From assembly GCF_029392895.1 (NCBI RefSeq), contig NZ_CP114200.1, forward strand, positions 5,710,501-5,774,500: a stretch of 64,000 nucleotides of DNA, given 5' to 3'. The position numbers were made by a program, and so were the translations under genes. This document shows, one piece after another, positions 35,484 to 42,608 of the stretch (positions are counted from its first letter, which is position 1; every line of letters begins with the position of its first letter). This DNA comes from Streptomyces sp. 71268. Its GTDB lineage: Bacteria; Actinomycetota; Actinomycetes; Streptomycetales; Streptomycetaceae. The notes under the pieces are model-generated. The model saw only the letters and a list, made by a program, of their open reading frames with translations, searched no databases and was not told the origin of the DNA.

Positions 35484-35639
35484 ATGCGAGCACAGTTCCG
35501 TACGTCCGTCGAAGGCGGCGGCCAGCACGGCGGCAACGAGGAAGAGGGCGACGGTCACCCCGGGCAGCCCTGGACGCCGCCAGCGCCGCCGCCCCCGGAC
35601 GGTGAGATGCCACCCGGTGACGGGACCCATCGCAAGTGA
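35484..35639 (+). CDS. Putative RiPP precursor, 51 aa, Pro-rich C-terminus
   Basis: This short ORF encodes a hydrophilic peptide with a Gly/Glu-rich first half (VEGGGQHGGNEEEGDG) and a proline-rich second half (PWTPPAPPPPDGEMPPGDG). All three Asp residues (23, 39, 46) are followed by Gly, the context most prone to aspartimide formation, and there is no Cys. Its TGA overlaps the GTG start of a PIMT-like methyltransferase by four bases (GTGA), so the two are coupled. The ribosome site is weak (GAGGGTGGT). It could be a substrate peptide or simply a small partner protein; homologues must decide. Confidence 0.5.
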   Translation: MRAQFRTSVEGGGQHGGNEEEGDGHPGQPWTPPAPPPPDGEMPPGDGTHRK

Positions 35640-36805
35640 AGGCTGATCGCGAAGGGGGGCGCGCCAACGACGAGTTGGCGTGGCCCCTCGCCCCAGCAGG
35701 GGAACTCGCCCCCGAGTGGGTGGACTCGTTCGCGGCCGTGCCACGCGCGCTGTTCCTTCCGGATCTCATCTGGGCCCACGACATGCCGACCGGTCGTAGC
35801 GTCCCCGTCTCCCGCGATGTCGACCCCGTCGGATGGCAGCGGGCGGCGGAGGCGAATGTTCCCATCGTCACCCAGTGGGACGACGGCCAGCACGCGGGGA
35901 CCAGCCCGGGGACCGTGCCGACCAGTTCCGCCAGCATGCCGTCGGTGGTGGCCGGCATGCTGCGTTACCTGGACATACGCGAGGGCATGCGAGTACTCGA
36001 AATCGGCACGGGCACCGGCTGGAACGCGGGGCTGCTCGCCCACCGCTTGGGCGGCGGCCAAGTGGTCAGCGTCGAGATCGACGCGGTGGTGACCGAGCGG
36101 GCTCGCAAGGCACTGGCGCGCGCCGGACTCGACCCCGAGGTGGTCCACGGGGACGGCGCGCGAGGTTGGCCGAAGGGGGCGCCCTACGACCGCGTGATCG
36201 TCACCGCGGGCGTACGGACGGTCCCGCTGGACTGGCTCCAACAGGTGCGGCCGGGCGGGGTCATCCTCACCCCCTGGGGCACCCACTACAGCGACCAGGA
36301 CGCCCTGCTCCGGCTGACCGTACGAGAGGACGGCAGCGCGGAGGGGCCTTTCCTGCGCATGGTCGAGTTCATGAAGTTGCGCAGCCAGCGACTGGACTGG
36401 AACCGATTCAGGGAGCACGTTCCGCAGTTCCCCGGGGACGCCGACGTGTCGCGTGCGCGGCTCACGCTGGCGGAGTTGGGAGACCGCTACGACACCGTGC
36501 GGTTCGTCATGGGCCTGCGCGTTCCCGACTGCGCCCACGTGGTCAACCAACCGGACGCGGGGACCGCGAAGGCGTGGTTCTTCGACCTGCTGAGTCGCTC
36601 GTGGGCCGCCGTCGTGTTTCGCGGTGGTGAACCGGAGCCCACGGTCTACCAATCGGGCCCGCGCCGCCTGTGGGACGAGGTGGAGTCGGCGCACCGCTGG
36701 TGGACGGCCTGCGGCAGCCCGGACCTCACGCGCTTCGGCCTGACCGTCGGGCGGGACGGGCAGCGGGCGTGGCTGGACGACCCTGGCAACTCCTGGCCGG
36801 TGTGA
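35636..36805 (+). CDS. PIMT-like (protein L-isoaspartyl type) methyltransferase
   Basis: This 389-aa SAM-dependent enzyme resembles protein-L-isoaspartate O-methyltransferase but is much longer than the usual 210-230 aa. The SAM motif VLEIGTGTGWN is at residues 120-130 and is preceded by the substrate-loop-like TSSASMPSVVAGML; a 100-residue N-terminal and a 190-residue C-terminal extension are specific. Divergent PIMT homologues of this kind modify Asp residues of ribosomal peptides to aspartimide in graspetide/imiditide clusters. The start is GTG, overlapping the 51-aa ORF stop. An 18-bp hairpin ends the operon. Confidence 0.85.
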   Translation: MKADREGGRANDELAWPLAPAGELAPEWVDSFAAVPRALFLPDLIWAHDMPTGRSVPVSRDVDPVGWQRAAEANVPIVTQWDDGQHAGTSPGTVPTSSASMPSVVAGMLRYLDIREGMRVLEIGTGTGWNAGLLAHRLGGGQVVSVEIDAVVTERARKALARAGLDPEVVHGDGARGWPKGAPYDRVIVTAGVRTVPLDWLQQVRPGGVILTPWGTHYSDQDALLRLTVREDGSAEGPFLRMVEFMKLRSQRLDWNRFREHVPQFPGDADVSRARLTLAELGDRYDTVRFVMGLRVPDCAHVVNQPDAGTAKAWFFDLLSRSWAAVVFRGGEPEPTVYQSGPRRLWDEVESAHRWWTACGSPDLTRFGLTVGRDGQRAWLDDPGNSWPV

Positions 36806-36823
36806 GGCGTAAGCCCACGCATG

Positions 36824-36866
36824 AGGCGCCCCGAGTCAGCCAGGCTACGGCTGACTCGGGGCGCCT
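36824..36866. terminator. 18-bp bidirectional terminator
   Basis: The arms aggcgccccgagtcagcc (36824-36841) and ggctgactcggggcgcct (36849-36866) are exact 18-bp complements with a seven-base loop. It separates the convergent methyltransferase and DUF397 operons and probably serves both. Confidence 0.88.
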
Positions 36867-36884
36867 TGCGTACTGGATGGCCGG

Positions 36885-37088
36885 TTAGTCGGTGAAGTCG
36901 CCGGCCTTGACGGCGGTGATGAACGCGTTCCAGGCGGCCGGCTCGAAGGTGAGGGCTGGGCCGTGGGGGTCCTTGCTGTCGCGGACGGGGACGATGTTCG
37001 GGACGCCGGCGGCGACCTCGACGCAGTCGCCCGTGCTGCCGCTGTAGCTGCTCTTGAACCACGTCGCCGAAGCGAGACCGGTGGTCAT
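36885..37088 (-). CDS. DUF397 protein (third of three)
   Basis: This 67-aa DUF397 protein begins MTTGLASATWFKSSYSGSTG, has the family core DCVEVAAGVPNIVPVRDSKD and ends in the AAWNAFITAVKAGDF helix. DUF397 proteins are small cytosolic partners of DUF5753 HTH regulators in Streptomyces, in some cases tied to development or antibiotic control. A stretch of 93 bases (36900-36992) is identical to the paralogue at 37398-37490. GAGGAGGT lies before the start. Confidence 0.9.
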   Translation of the reverse strand: MTTGLASATWFKSSYSGSTGDCVEVAAGVPNIVPVRDSKDPHGPALTFEPAAWNAFITAVKAGDFTD

Positions 37089-37126
37089 CTGTACCTCCTC
37101 ATCTGGGCCCGGTGAGTCGTGCGGGC

Positions 37127-37342
37127 TCAGCCTTGGATGTCGCCTGCCTTGATGCAGGCGATGAACGCGCTCCAGGCGGCCGGCTCGAAGGTGAGCGTTG
37201 GGCCGTGAGGGTCCTTGCTGTCGCGGACGGGGACGATGCCGTATGTGGCCGCGTGCCTAGGGGCCCATTCGACGCAGGTGTTGGCCTCTACGCCGCTGTA
37301 GCTGCTTTTGACCCATGTCGCCGTGGTGAGGTTGGTGGTCAT
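37127..37342 (-). CDS. DUF397 protein (second of three)
   Basis: This 71-aa DUF397 paralogue starts MTTNLTTATWVKSSYSGVEA and is the most divergent of the trio, with CVEWAPRHAATYGIVPVRDS in the core and WSAFIACIKAGDIQG at the end. It lies between the other two copies with short gaps and a GAGGAGGT site, so it is translated from the same minus-strand transcript as the HTH regulator. Confidence 0.9.
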   Translation of the reverse strand: MTTNLTTATWVKSSYSGVEANTCVEWAPRHAATYGIVPVRDSKDPHGPTLTFEPAAWSAFIACIKAGDIQG

Positions 37343-37382
37343 CTGTACCTCCTCATCGCGTGCCCGGTGAGTTGCGCGCCGA

Positions 37383-37589
37383 TCAGTCTCGGATCTCGCC
37401 GGCCTTGACGGCGGTGATGAACGCGTTCCAGGCGGCCGGCTCGAAGGTGAGGGCTGGGCCGTGGGGGTCCTTGCTGTCGCGGACGGGGACAACGCTCGGC
37501 ACGCCGGCGCCGACCTCGACGCAGTCGCCACCGTTGTTGCCGCTGTAGCTGCTCTTGAACCACATCGCCGAGGTGAGGTCGGTGGTCAC
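37383..37589 (-). CDS. DUF397 protein (first of three)
   Basis: This 68-aa DUF397 protein (start TTDLTSAMWFKSSYSGNNGG, core CVEVGAGVPSVVPVRDSKD) begins at a GTG that overlaps the stop of the DUF5753 regulator by four bases. Translational coupling suggests equimolar production and a direct complex with that regulator. Confidence 0.9.
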   Translation of the reverse strand: MTTDLTSAMWFKSSYSGNNGGDCVEVGAGVPSVVPVRDSKDPHGPALTFEPAAWNAFITAVKAGEIRD

Positions 37590-38461
37590 TGATATCCCTC
37601 CATCACGTTCCGGATGAACTGAGCGGACTCAGCCGTGGAGAGCGCGTCCGCCGCAAGTCGAGTGTAGGCGCGGGTCAAGTTTCGCACCCGCGCTGGATCG
37701 TTGACGAAGTGTCCGTAATCGATCGATTCCGAATAGACCCAGTCGCGACCGTTAGGCATGGAGATGATCGTCAACGGGGCGCTCGGCCGCACAACGAGTG
37801 GGCTGTTTGCTGGCACGACCTGGATCACGAAGTTCGGCAGTTCAGTCAGCTCCAGTAGGTGTGAGCACTGCTCGGCCATCACCTGCTGACTGCCCACGAC
37901 GGTCCGCAAGGTGTTTTCGTCCAAGATGGCTGAGAGCAGTGGACTTTCAGGGCCAGGGGCCAAGAAGCGGTCTTGCCGACTGAGTCGCGCCTCAACGGTG
38001 CGCTTGAGTTCGTCAGGGCTGCGTAGCACTGGGGCGTACAGAGCGTGTACGTAGCTCTCGGTTTGCATCAGCCCAGGAATGTTCTGGCTCTGGTAGACGC
38101 GTAGCGCTGTCGCCTCTCGGTCCATCCGTGCCCGACGTTCGAACCAATCGTTCCTGGTTGTGGTCGGGTACCAGTCCACATCGCGCCACAGATCCAGCAT
38201 CACGTCGCCGGTCTCCAGCAGGTCCTCCCACGCCGCGACCTGCCGTCGGTCGGGGACACGCTCGCCCGACTCGATTCTCGCGACCATGGAGCGGTCGAGG
38301 TGCGCGACCGCACCCAGTTCGGCCTGCGTTCGCCCAGCCCGTTCGCGAGCGTGCTTTATGAACCGTCCGAACAATTGCGCGGCTGTCACGGCGAGATCGT
38401 TTCCAGGCGGCGATGGAGAGGCTCCCGCGTCTCGATCGACTCCGCGTCCCCGACGTGCCAT
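37586..38461 (-). CDS. XRE-family HTH regulator with DUF5753
   Basis: This 291-aa protein has an N-terminal XRE helix-turn-helix (LFGRFIKHARERAGRTQAEL GAVAHLDRSMVARIESGERV) and a C-terminal DUF5753 domain (QNIPGLMQTESYVHALY, RLSRQDRF, VGSQQVMAEQCSHLLEL, SIDYGHFVND). It is the first gene of an operon with three DUF397 genes; this regulator/DUF397 pairing is characteristic of Streptomyces and includes WhiJ-like systems. It lies divergent from an unknown three-gene operon across a 200-bp gap and may control it. Confidence 0.92.
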   Translation of the reverse strand: MARRGRGVDRDAGASPSPPGNDLAVTAAQLFGRFIKHARERAGRTQAELGAVAHLDRSMVARIESGERVPDRRQVAAWEDLLETGDVMLDLWRDVDWYPTTTRNDWFERRARMDREATALRVYQSQNIPGLMQTESYVHALYAPVLRSPDELKRTVEARLSRQDRFLAPGPESPLLSAILDENTLRTVVGSQQVMAEQCSHLLELTELPNFVIQVVPANSPLVVRPSAPLTIISMPNGRDWVYSESIDYGHFVNDPARVRNLTRAYTRLAADALSTAESAQFIRNVMEGYQ

Positions 38462-38661
38462 GGGGACCCCCTTCGGTGTGTGTCAGTACTTTCGGCGTCA
38501 CGACCGTGGTGCGGCTGTGGCCGGAACGGGTCACGCATTGTGATCGTAGCCCTCGCAGGAGAAGTCTGTAAGTGCACGGTCACAAACGGTGATTGGGGTT
38601 GACGTCCTGCCGCTGAGTGCCGCGTGGGCGTCCGTAGCCCTCGTCCGGAACGAGCCGTTGA

Positions 38662-38853
38662 ATGAAACACACCATGACCATCAAGGTCTACCGCCAGCGC
38701 CCCGGCGAGGAGCCGGTTCCGCTCGCCGCGCCGACGACCATCCGTGTGGACCCCGAGGCCATGACGCAAGGCGAGTGGGAGGCGCGGTTCTGCTCCACCG
38801 CCTGGGGGCCCTGCCGTTGCCCGCGTCATCGTGGGGTGGCGGCCGATGGGTGA
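38662..38853 (+). CDS. Small Cys-containing hypothetical protein, 63 aa
   Basis: I do not recognise a family. The protein MTIKVYRQRPGEEPVPLAAP... ends with RFCSTAWGPCRCPRHRG, a compact C-x6-C-x-C-x2-H arrangement that could bind a metal ion or form disulfides. The start at 38662 (or the ATG at 38674, four codons on) follows weak site sequence. Its stop lies inside the start region of the next gene (ATGGGTGA), so the two are coupled. It is divergent from the DUF5753/DUF397 operon. Confidence 0.6.
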   Translation: MKHTMTIKVYRQRPGEEPVPLAAPTTIRVDPEAMTQGEWEARFCSTAWGPCRCPRHRGVAADG

Positions 38854-39229
38854 GGTCGATCCGCGAGCCCGGGTGCTGACCGGGCAGCACACCGTACGGA
38901 CCGTCTCCGGTGCCGTGCTGCGGTTCTTCCTCGCCGACGCGCTCCCGCTCGATCCCGCTGCGGCGCGGTGGAAGCCTGTCGCGGACGTCGAGTTTCAACT
39001 CGCGTATGAGACATCGCTGTTCGCGAGGGAGCCGAACGGTTCCGCCACGCTCCGCCCCAACACCCAGCGCGTGCAACTCGCGCTCGACGCGCTCGCCGGG
39101 CCCGGCAGTTTCTTCTGGTCGGACGGGGGCGCCGAGGCCGGTGTCATGACCACCAACGGCAAGACACCCGACGCGTGCGGGCTCGTGCCCGCCGCCCTGC
39201 CCGCGCACGCCCCGGGAGGTGCCTCGTGA
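38846..39229 (+). CDS. Hypothetical protein, 127 aa
   Basis: The family is unknown to me. The protein is soluble, begins MGEVDPRARVLTGQHTVRTV and contains AVLRFFLADALPLDPAAARW and VEFQLAYETSLFAREPNG. It overlaps the small Cys-containing gene upstream by eight bases and the next gene by four (GTGA), so all three are one coupled operon. No catalytic motif is visible. Confidence 0.7.
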   Translation: MGEVDPRARVLTGQHTVRTVSGAVLRFFLADALPLDPAAARWKPVADVEFQLAYETSLFAREPNGSATLRPNTQRVQLALDALAGPGSFFWSDGGAEAGVMTTNGKTPDACGLVPAALPAHAPGGAS

Positions 39230-39690
39230 GCACGCACGGCGTACGCGTCACCCTGCTGGTGTGGAAGCCGGTCAACGTCGACGCGCCCGGCGATGTGGCG
39301 GCCGGTTGGCCGCAGGTGCTCCAGGTGCGGGACGGGGCTGGGCCGTGGCAGGCGCCGAGCGTCGTCCTGCGGGGCGGGGAGTTGGTGATGGGCGCGGCCG
39401 AGCGGGTCGCGTACGCCCTCGGCCTCACCCTGCCGAACGTGCACCGGGTGCTCGCCGTCGACCAGCGGCCCGCCGCGCGCGGGCGGCCCGGCGAAGTGGT
39501 GCTGGTCGTGGATGGGGGATGGGTGGCGGGCGAGGACGCGGAGGTGACCGGCGGCGGCGCCGACTCCTGCGCACACGCCGGGTGGCACCGGCGGCGCTGG
39601 GCCTCCGCCGACGCGCTGGCCGACGACCGGGAACTGGTGGTCGCCCTCGGCGCGGCCGTGGCCAAGCTCCCGCCGTTCGTCCTGGGTTAG
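39226..39690 (+). CDS. NUDIX-like hypothetical protein, 154 aa
   Basis: The layout suggests a degenerate NUDIX-type fold: an N-terminal strand region (GVRVTLLVWKPVN), a Gly-Gly-Glu segment with a helix (VLRGGELVMGAAERVAYALG) and HRVLAVDQRP followed by GEVVLVVDGGWV. The full NUDIX box (G-x5-E-x7-REUxEExGU) is not intact, so activity is doubtful. It begins at a GTG overlapping the previous stop and ends a three-gene operon of unknown function. Confidence 0.65.
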   Translation: MSTHGVRVTLLVWKPVNVDAPGDVAAGWPQVLQVRDGAGPWQAPSVVLRGGELVMGAAERVAYALGLTLPNVHRVLAVDQRPAARGRPGEVVLVVDGGWVAGEDAEVTGGGADSCAHAGWHRRRWASADALADDRELVVALGAAVAKLPPFVLG

Positions 39691-40258
39691 GAACCGTCGC
39701 CGTGGTGTGGCGAGCCGGCGCGGGCGGGTGCCTGCCCGTGCCGGGTAGGGGTGGTGTCGCGATGCATGAGGACATATGCGCCAACAAGCATGCATGGCGC
39801 AATAGTTCGTAGGCGGGCGATCAGGCTCCGTGATTCGATGCGACGGCGCGACAGGAAGTCCCCATAAATGACGATCTCTACGGGGTGCCCGAAAGCGGCC
39901 CGGGGCGAATGCGGCGACGTGCGTGGGTTATCCGCCCACACGCTGCGCCCCCTTATCCGCACCGAGGCCGCCGCACCTCTCGATTGAACGGCGCGTTCCG
40001 TCCCTGAGGCGAAGACTGGCGTGCGTTCCGCATTCCTCTCCAGCCATCGACGTCACTCCCCACTTTCGGCGAGCACACGCGGTATCCGCCGTGTTCCCGC
40101 GTGGTGAGCGCCGAGGCGAGGAGAGTGCAACCGGTCAGCGCGCCCGCCCCTGTGGCCATACGCCGTGCCTCGGCGGGCCGATCAGTGTGGTGAACGACAG
40201 TACGTGCGCGGAAATGCAGGAATCAGGAATTCAGGCATACGAACGAGATGAGACTGAC
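39691..40258. other. 568-bp intergenic region, no gene seen
   Basis: GC is lower than in the flanking genes, open frames lack coding bias and no RNA gene is recognisable. The right end, rich in A and with GAACGAGATGAGA before the next ATG, probably holds the promoter of the secreted I36-like protein. Confidence 0.4.
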
Positions 40259-40675
40259 ATGAAGATGAAGGGTCGTCTGCTCGCCTTAGGTGTGGTCGGC
40301 ATGGCCGCCATGGGGACGGCGTTCGCCACGGTCCCCGCGTCGGCCGCGCCGAAGCCGATCACGTCAGGGGGGTGCGAGGACAAGTACGTCTGCCTGTACT
40401 ACAACTCAGACCTCAAGGGCGCGATGTTCAAGCATCGTTACAACATCAGCAACTACGCGGGGTACGTGTTCACGGCCAGCGACGCGGGCAGTGCCGGCGC
40501 CGGCCAGCCCGTGAAGAACAACGCGGCCTCGGCGACCAACTGGGAACAGGGGAACGGGATCAGAATCTACGTGAACAGCAACTACATCGGGGACTGGGAC
40601 GGCGTTCCGGCATGGACCTGGGTCAACCTCTCCGCGACGAAGAACAACAACGCGTCGGGTGTGTGGGACCACTGA
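40259..40675 (+). CDS. Secreted peptidase-inhibitor I36-type protein
   Basis: This 138-aa exported protein has a Sec signal peptide (LLALGVVGMAAMGTAFATVP ending SAA) and a mature beta/gamma-crystallin-like domain of the I36 inhibitor family, seen in DKYVCLYYNSDLKGAMFKHR and NNAASATNWEQGNGIRIYVN. The founding member inhibits a Streptomyces metalloprotease. The start ATG at 40259 precedes a second in-frame ATG two codons on. A clean terminator lies 17 bases after the stop. Confidence 0.88.
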   Translation: MKMKGRLLALGVVGMAAMGTAFATVPASAAPKPITSGGCEDKYVCLYYNSDLKGAMFKHRYNISNYAGYVFTASDAGSAGAGQPVKNNAASATNWEQGNGIRIYVNSNYIGDWDGVPAWTWVNLSATKNNNASGVWDH

Positions 40676-40691
40676 TGTGACGTTCGGTGCT

Positions 40692-40720
40692 GTGCCCCGC
40701 CCGTCTTCTGGGCGGGGCAC
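40692..40720 (+). terminator. Terminator after the I36-type gene
   Basis: The arms gtgccccgccc (40692-40702) and gggcggggcac (40710-40720) form an 11-bp perfect stem followed by TTTCCT, a canonical intrinsic terminator. Confidence 0.88.
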
Positions 40721-40757
40721 TTTCCTATCGTTCTGACGGATCGAGGCTGTTGCCCAC

Positions 40758-41696
40758 ATGCGAGTTCCTATCCGTACAGTTTCCGCCCTTCTCCTGACGG
40801 TGTCCGTGGCGGCGGTCGGGTGTTCTACGGAATCCACTCCCTCCACCGATCCACCGCCGTTCGTCAACAAGTCCGCGATTCCGGTGATCACGAAGCCGGA
40901 GAACCGGCCCCTGCCCGTGGACGCCTATTTGCTCACCAACCGCGAGGAGGACGCGTTCGTCAGGGCCCGGCACACGCTCGTCACGCGGTGCATGGCGCGA
41001 TTCGGATTCCGCTACGGCCCGCTGCCCGAGCCCGGCTTTCGCACGCGTAACCGGACGCAGCACCGCTACGGCGTCAGCGATCCGCAGCAGACCGCGACCC
41101 ATGGATTCGCTCCGCCCGGGAGCCCGCGTCACCAGAAGCCAAGGCGGAAGAGGTCGTCGCTGTCTCCCGCGATGTCCCTCGTGCTCAGTGGTACCGATGA
41201 CCCCAAGGTCATGCCGGGTTCCGTCGAGGCGAAGGGTGGTCAGCGGATCAACGGGCGCACCGTTCCCAACGGTGGCTGCTTCGGGCAGGCGATGGACGCG
41301 CTCAAGGCCCGGGACGGTGACGGGGGTGGTGACGCCGAGCTGGCCAGACGCATCACCGGCGAGAGTTTCGACCGCTCGCGGCGCGACCCCCGGGTGAAGG
41401 AGGTCTTCACGCGCTGGTCCCGTTGCATGCGCGACCGGGGGTTCTCGTACGCCGATCCGGTCGCGGCCAACAACGATCCCGCGTGGCGCACACCGACTCC
41501 GTCGGCGACGGAACGGCGCGCCGCGACGGCGGACGCGGTGTGCAAGCGGCAGGAAAACGTGATCGGCGTCTGGTGGACGGTCGAGGCCGCGTACCAGCAG
41601 CGCGAGATCGACCGACACCGCGGTGAACTGGCCGACATCCGAGCGACGATCGACGAGCGCCAGCGCCTGGCCAAGGCGGCGGTGGCGAGCCGCTAG
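40758..41696 (+). CDS. Lipoprotein of unknown function
   Basis: This 312-aa protein has a lipoprotein signal (TVSALLLTVSVAAVGCSTES, lipid Cys at about residue 22) and no recognised domain. The mature part holds several Cys (TRCMARFGFRYG, GGCFGQAMDAL, RWSRCMRDRGFSYAD, DAVCKRQENV) that could form disulfides outside the cell, and repeated M-R-x-x-G-F motifs. Paralogous lipoproteins with this R-C-M-x-x-x-G-F pattern are frequent in Streptomyces. It is a monocistronic gene. Confidence 0.78.
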   Translation: MRVPIRTVSALLLTVSVAAVGCSTESTPSTDPPPFVNKSAIPVITKPENRPLPVDAYLLTNREEDAFVRARHTLVTRCMARFGFRYGPLPEPGFRTRNRTQHRYGVSDPQQTATHGFAPPGSPRHQKPRRKRSSLSPAMSLVLSGTDDPKVMPGSVEAKGGQRINGRTVPNGGCFGQAMDALKARDGDGGGDAELARRITGESFDRSRRDPRVKEVFTRWSRCMRDRGFSYADPVAANNDPAWRTPTPSATERRAATADAVCKRQENVIGVWWTVEAAYQQREIDRHRGELADIRATIDERQRLAKAAVASR

Positions 41697-42092
41697 GCAT
41701 CGCCACCGCTCCACTCCACTCCGCGCCTGACCGGGCCGGCGAGCGCCGGTCGGCCCGGGTGCCCGGCCCCGCCGCCCGGCCCTGTGGTCTGGGCGGCGGC
41801 CCTCGTGCGCGCCCCGGCGCTGCTCTCGCGTGTCCCGTACAGGCGGTGTGGTGCGACCCGTACCCGGCGCGGCGCGGCCCGCGCGACTGGTCGTGCCCGC
41901 CCCGTACGGCCATACCGCGCGCCCCCGCCGGCGCGGCGCCCGGGCGCGGCGGTTCGGGTCAGGGGGGCTCGTCAGGGTGACGGCCCGTGCTGGCGGTCTC
42001 GTGCGTGGCGTTAGGGGAGTGCCACCGACGCCCGCGCGGGTTCGGTACCGGCGCGGAGGTCGGTCCCAGCGGACCGAACGAAAGGCACTCCC
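41697..42092. other. Intergenic with hairpin
   Basis: A GC-rich hairpin CCGGGCC...GGCCCGG at about 41731-41759 probably terminates the lipoprotein gene. The rest is C-rich spacer with no coding signal; a possible promoter for the cupredoxin gene lies near 42000-42060. Confidence 0.45.
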
Positions 42093-42506
42093 ATGAAACG
42101 CCCCGCCGCTCCCCACCTCAGCCTCTACCGTCTCTTCGCCGCCCTGGTGGCGATGCTCTCGCTCGGCGTGCTCCTGCCGGGCCCGGCGACGGCCGTGGCC
42201 GGCGTACCCGTCGCGCCCGGCACAACCGCCACGCCCGGCGCGGCCCAGCGGCCCGCCGCTGAGGTGATCGTGATCATCGAGGACAACCGGTTCGTGCCGC
42301 AGACCGTCACCGTCAGACCCCGTGACACGGTGCGCTGGACCAACAACGACCGCTTCGACCACACCGTCACCTCCAGCGCACCCGGCTGGGACAGCGGGGT
42401 CCTCACCCCGGGCCAGAGCTTCCGGCGGGTGTTCCCGGCTCGCGGCATGTACCGGTACCACGACCGCCTCAACCCGTCGATCACCGGCGTCGTCGTCGTT
42501 CGGTAG
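42093..42506 (+). CDS. Secreted cupredoxin-like protein with altered copper site
   Basis: This 137-aa exported protein has a signal peptide and a plastocyanin-like domain (VIVIIEDNRFVPQTVTVRPRD... VRWTNNDRFDHTVTS). His90 of the first ligand motif is present, but the usual C-terminal Y-x-C-x-x-H-P-x-M loop reads YHDRLNPSI: the Cys, His and Met ligands are replaced by Asp124, Asn127 and Ile130. A normal type-1 copper centre therefore seems impossible. It may bind another ligand or be structural. GAAAGGCA lies before the ATG. Confidence 0.85.
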   Translation: MKRPAAPHLSLYRLFAALVAMLSLGVLLPGPATAVAGVPVAPGTTATPGAAQRPAAEVIVIIEDNRFVPQTVTVRPRDTVRWTNNDRFDHTVTSSAPGWDSGVLTPGQSFRRVFPARGMYRYHDRLNPSITGVVVVR

Positions 42507-42608
42507 GACCCGACAACCATCAGCCTTGGGCACCCGGCCCGGCCCGGCCCCGGTACTCCACCGGGGCCGGGGTCGGGGTCGGCTGCGGTCCGACGGCCCG
42601 ACGGGGGC

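Noticed and set aside
35343..35630. Minus-strand frame with a hydrophobic helix, antisense to the 51-aa ORF
   Set aside because: No ribosome site is seen, codon bias is weak in its 3' part, and its neighbour has no site either. It is kept only as an alternative to the RiPP precursor.
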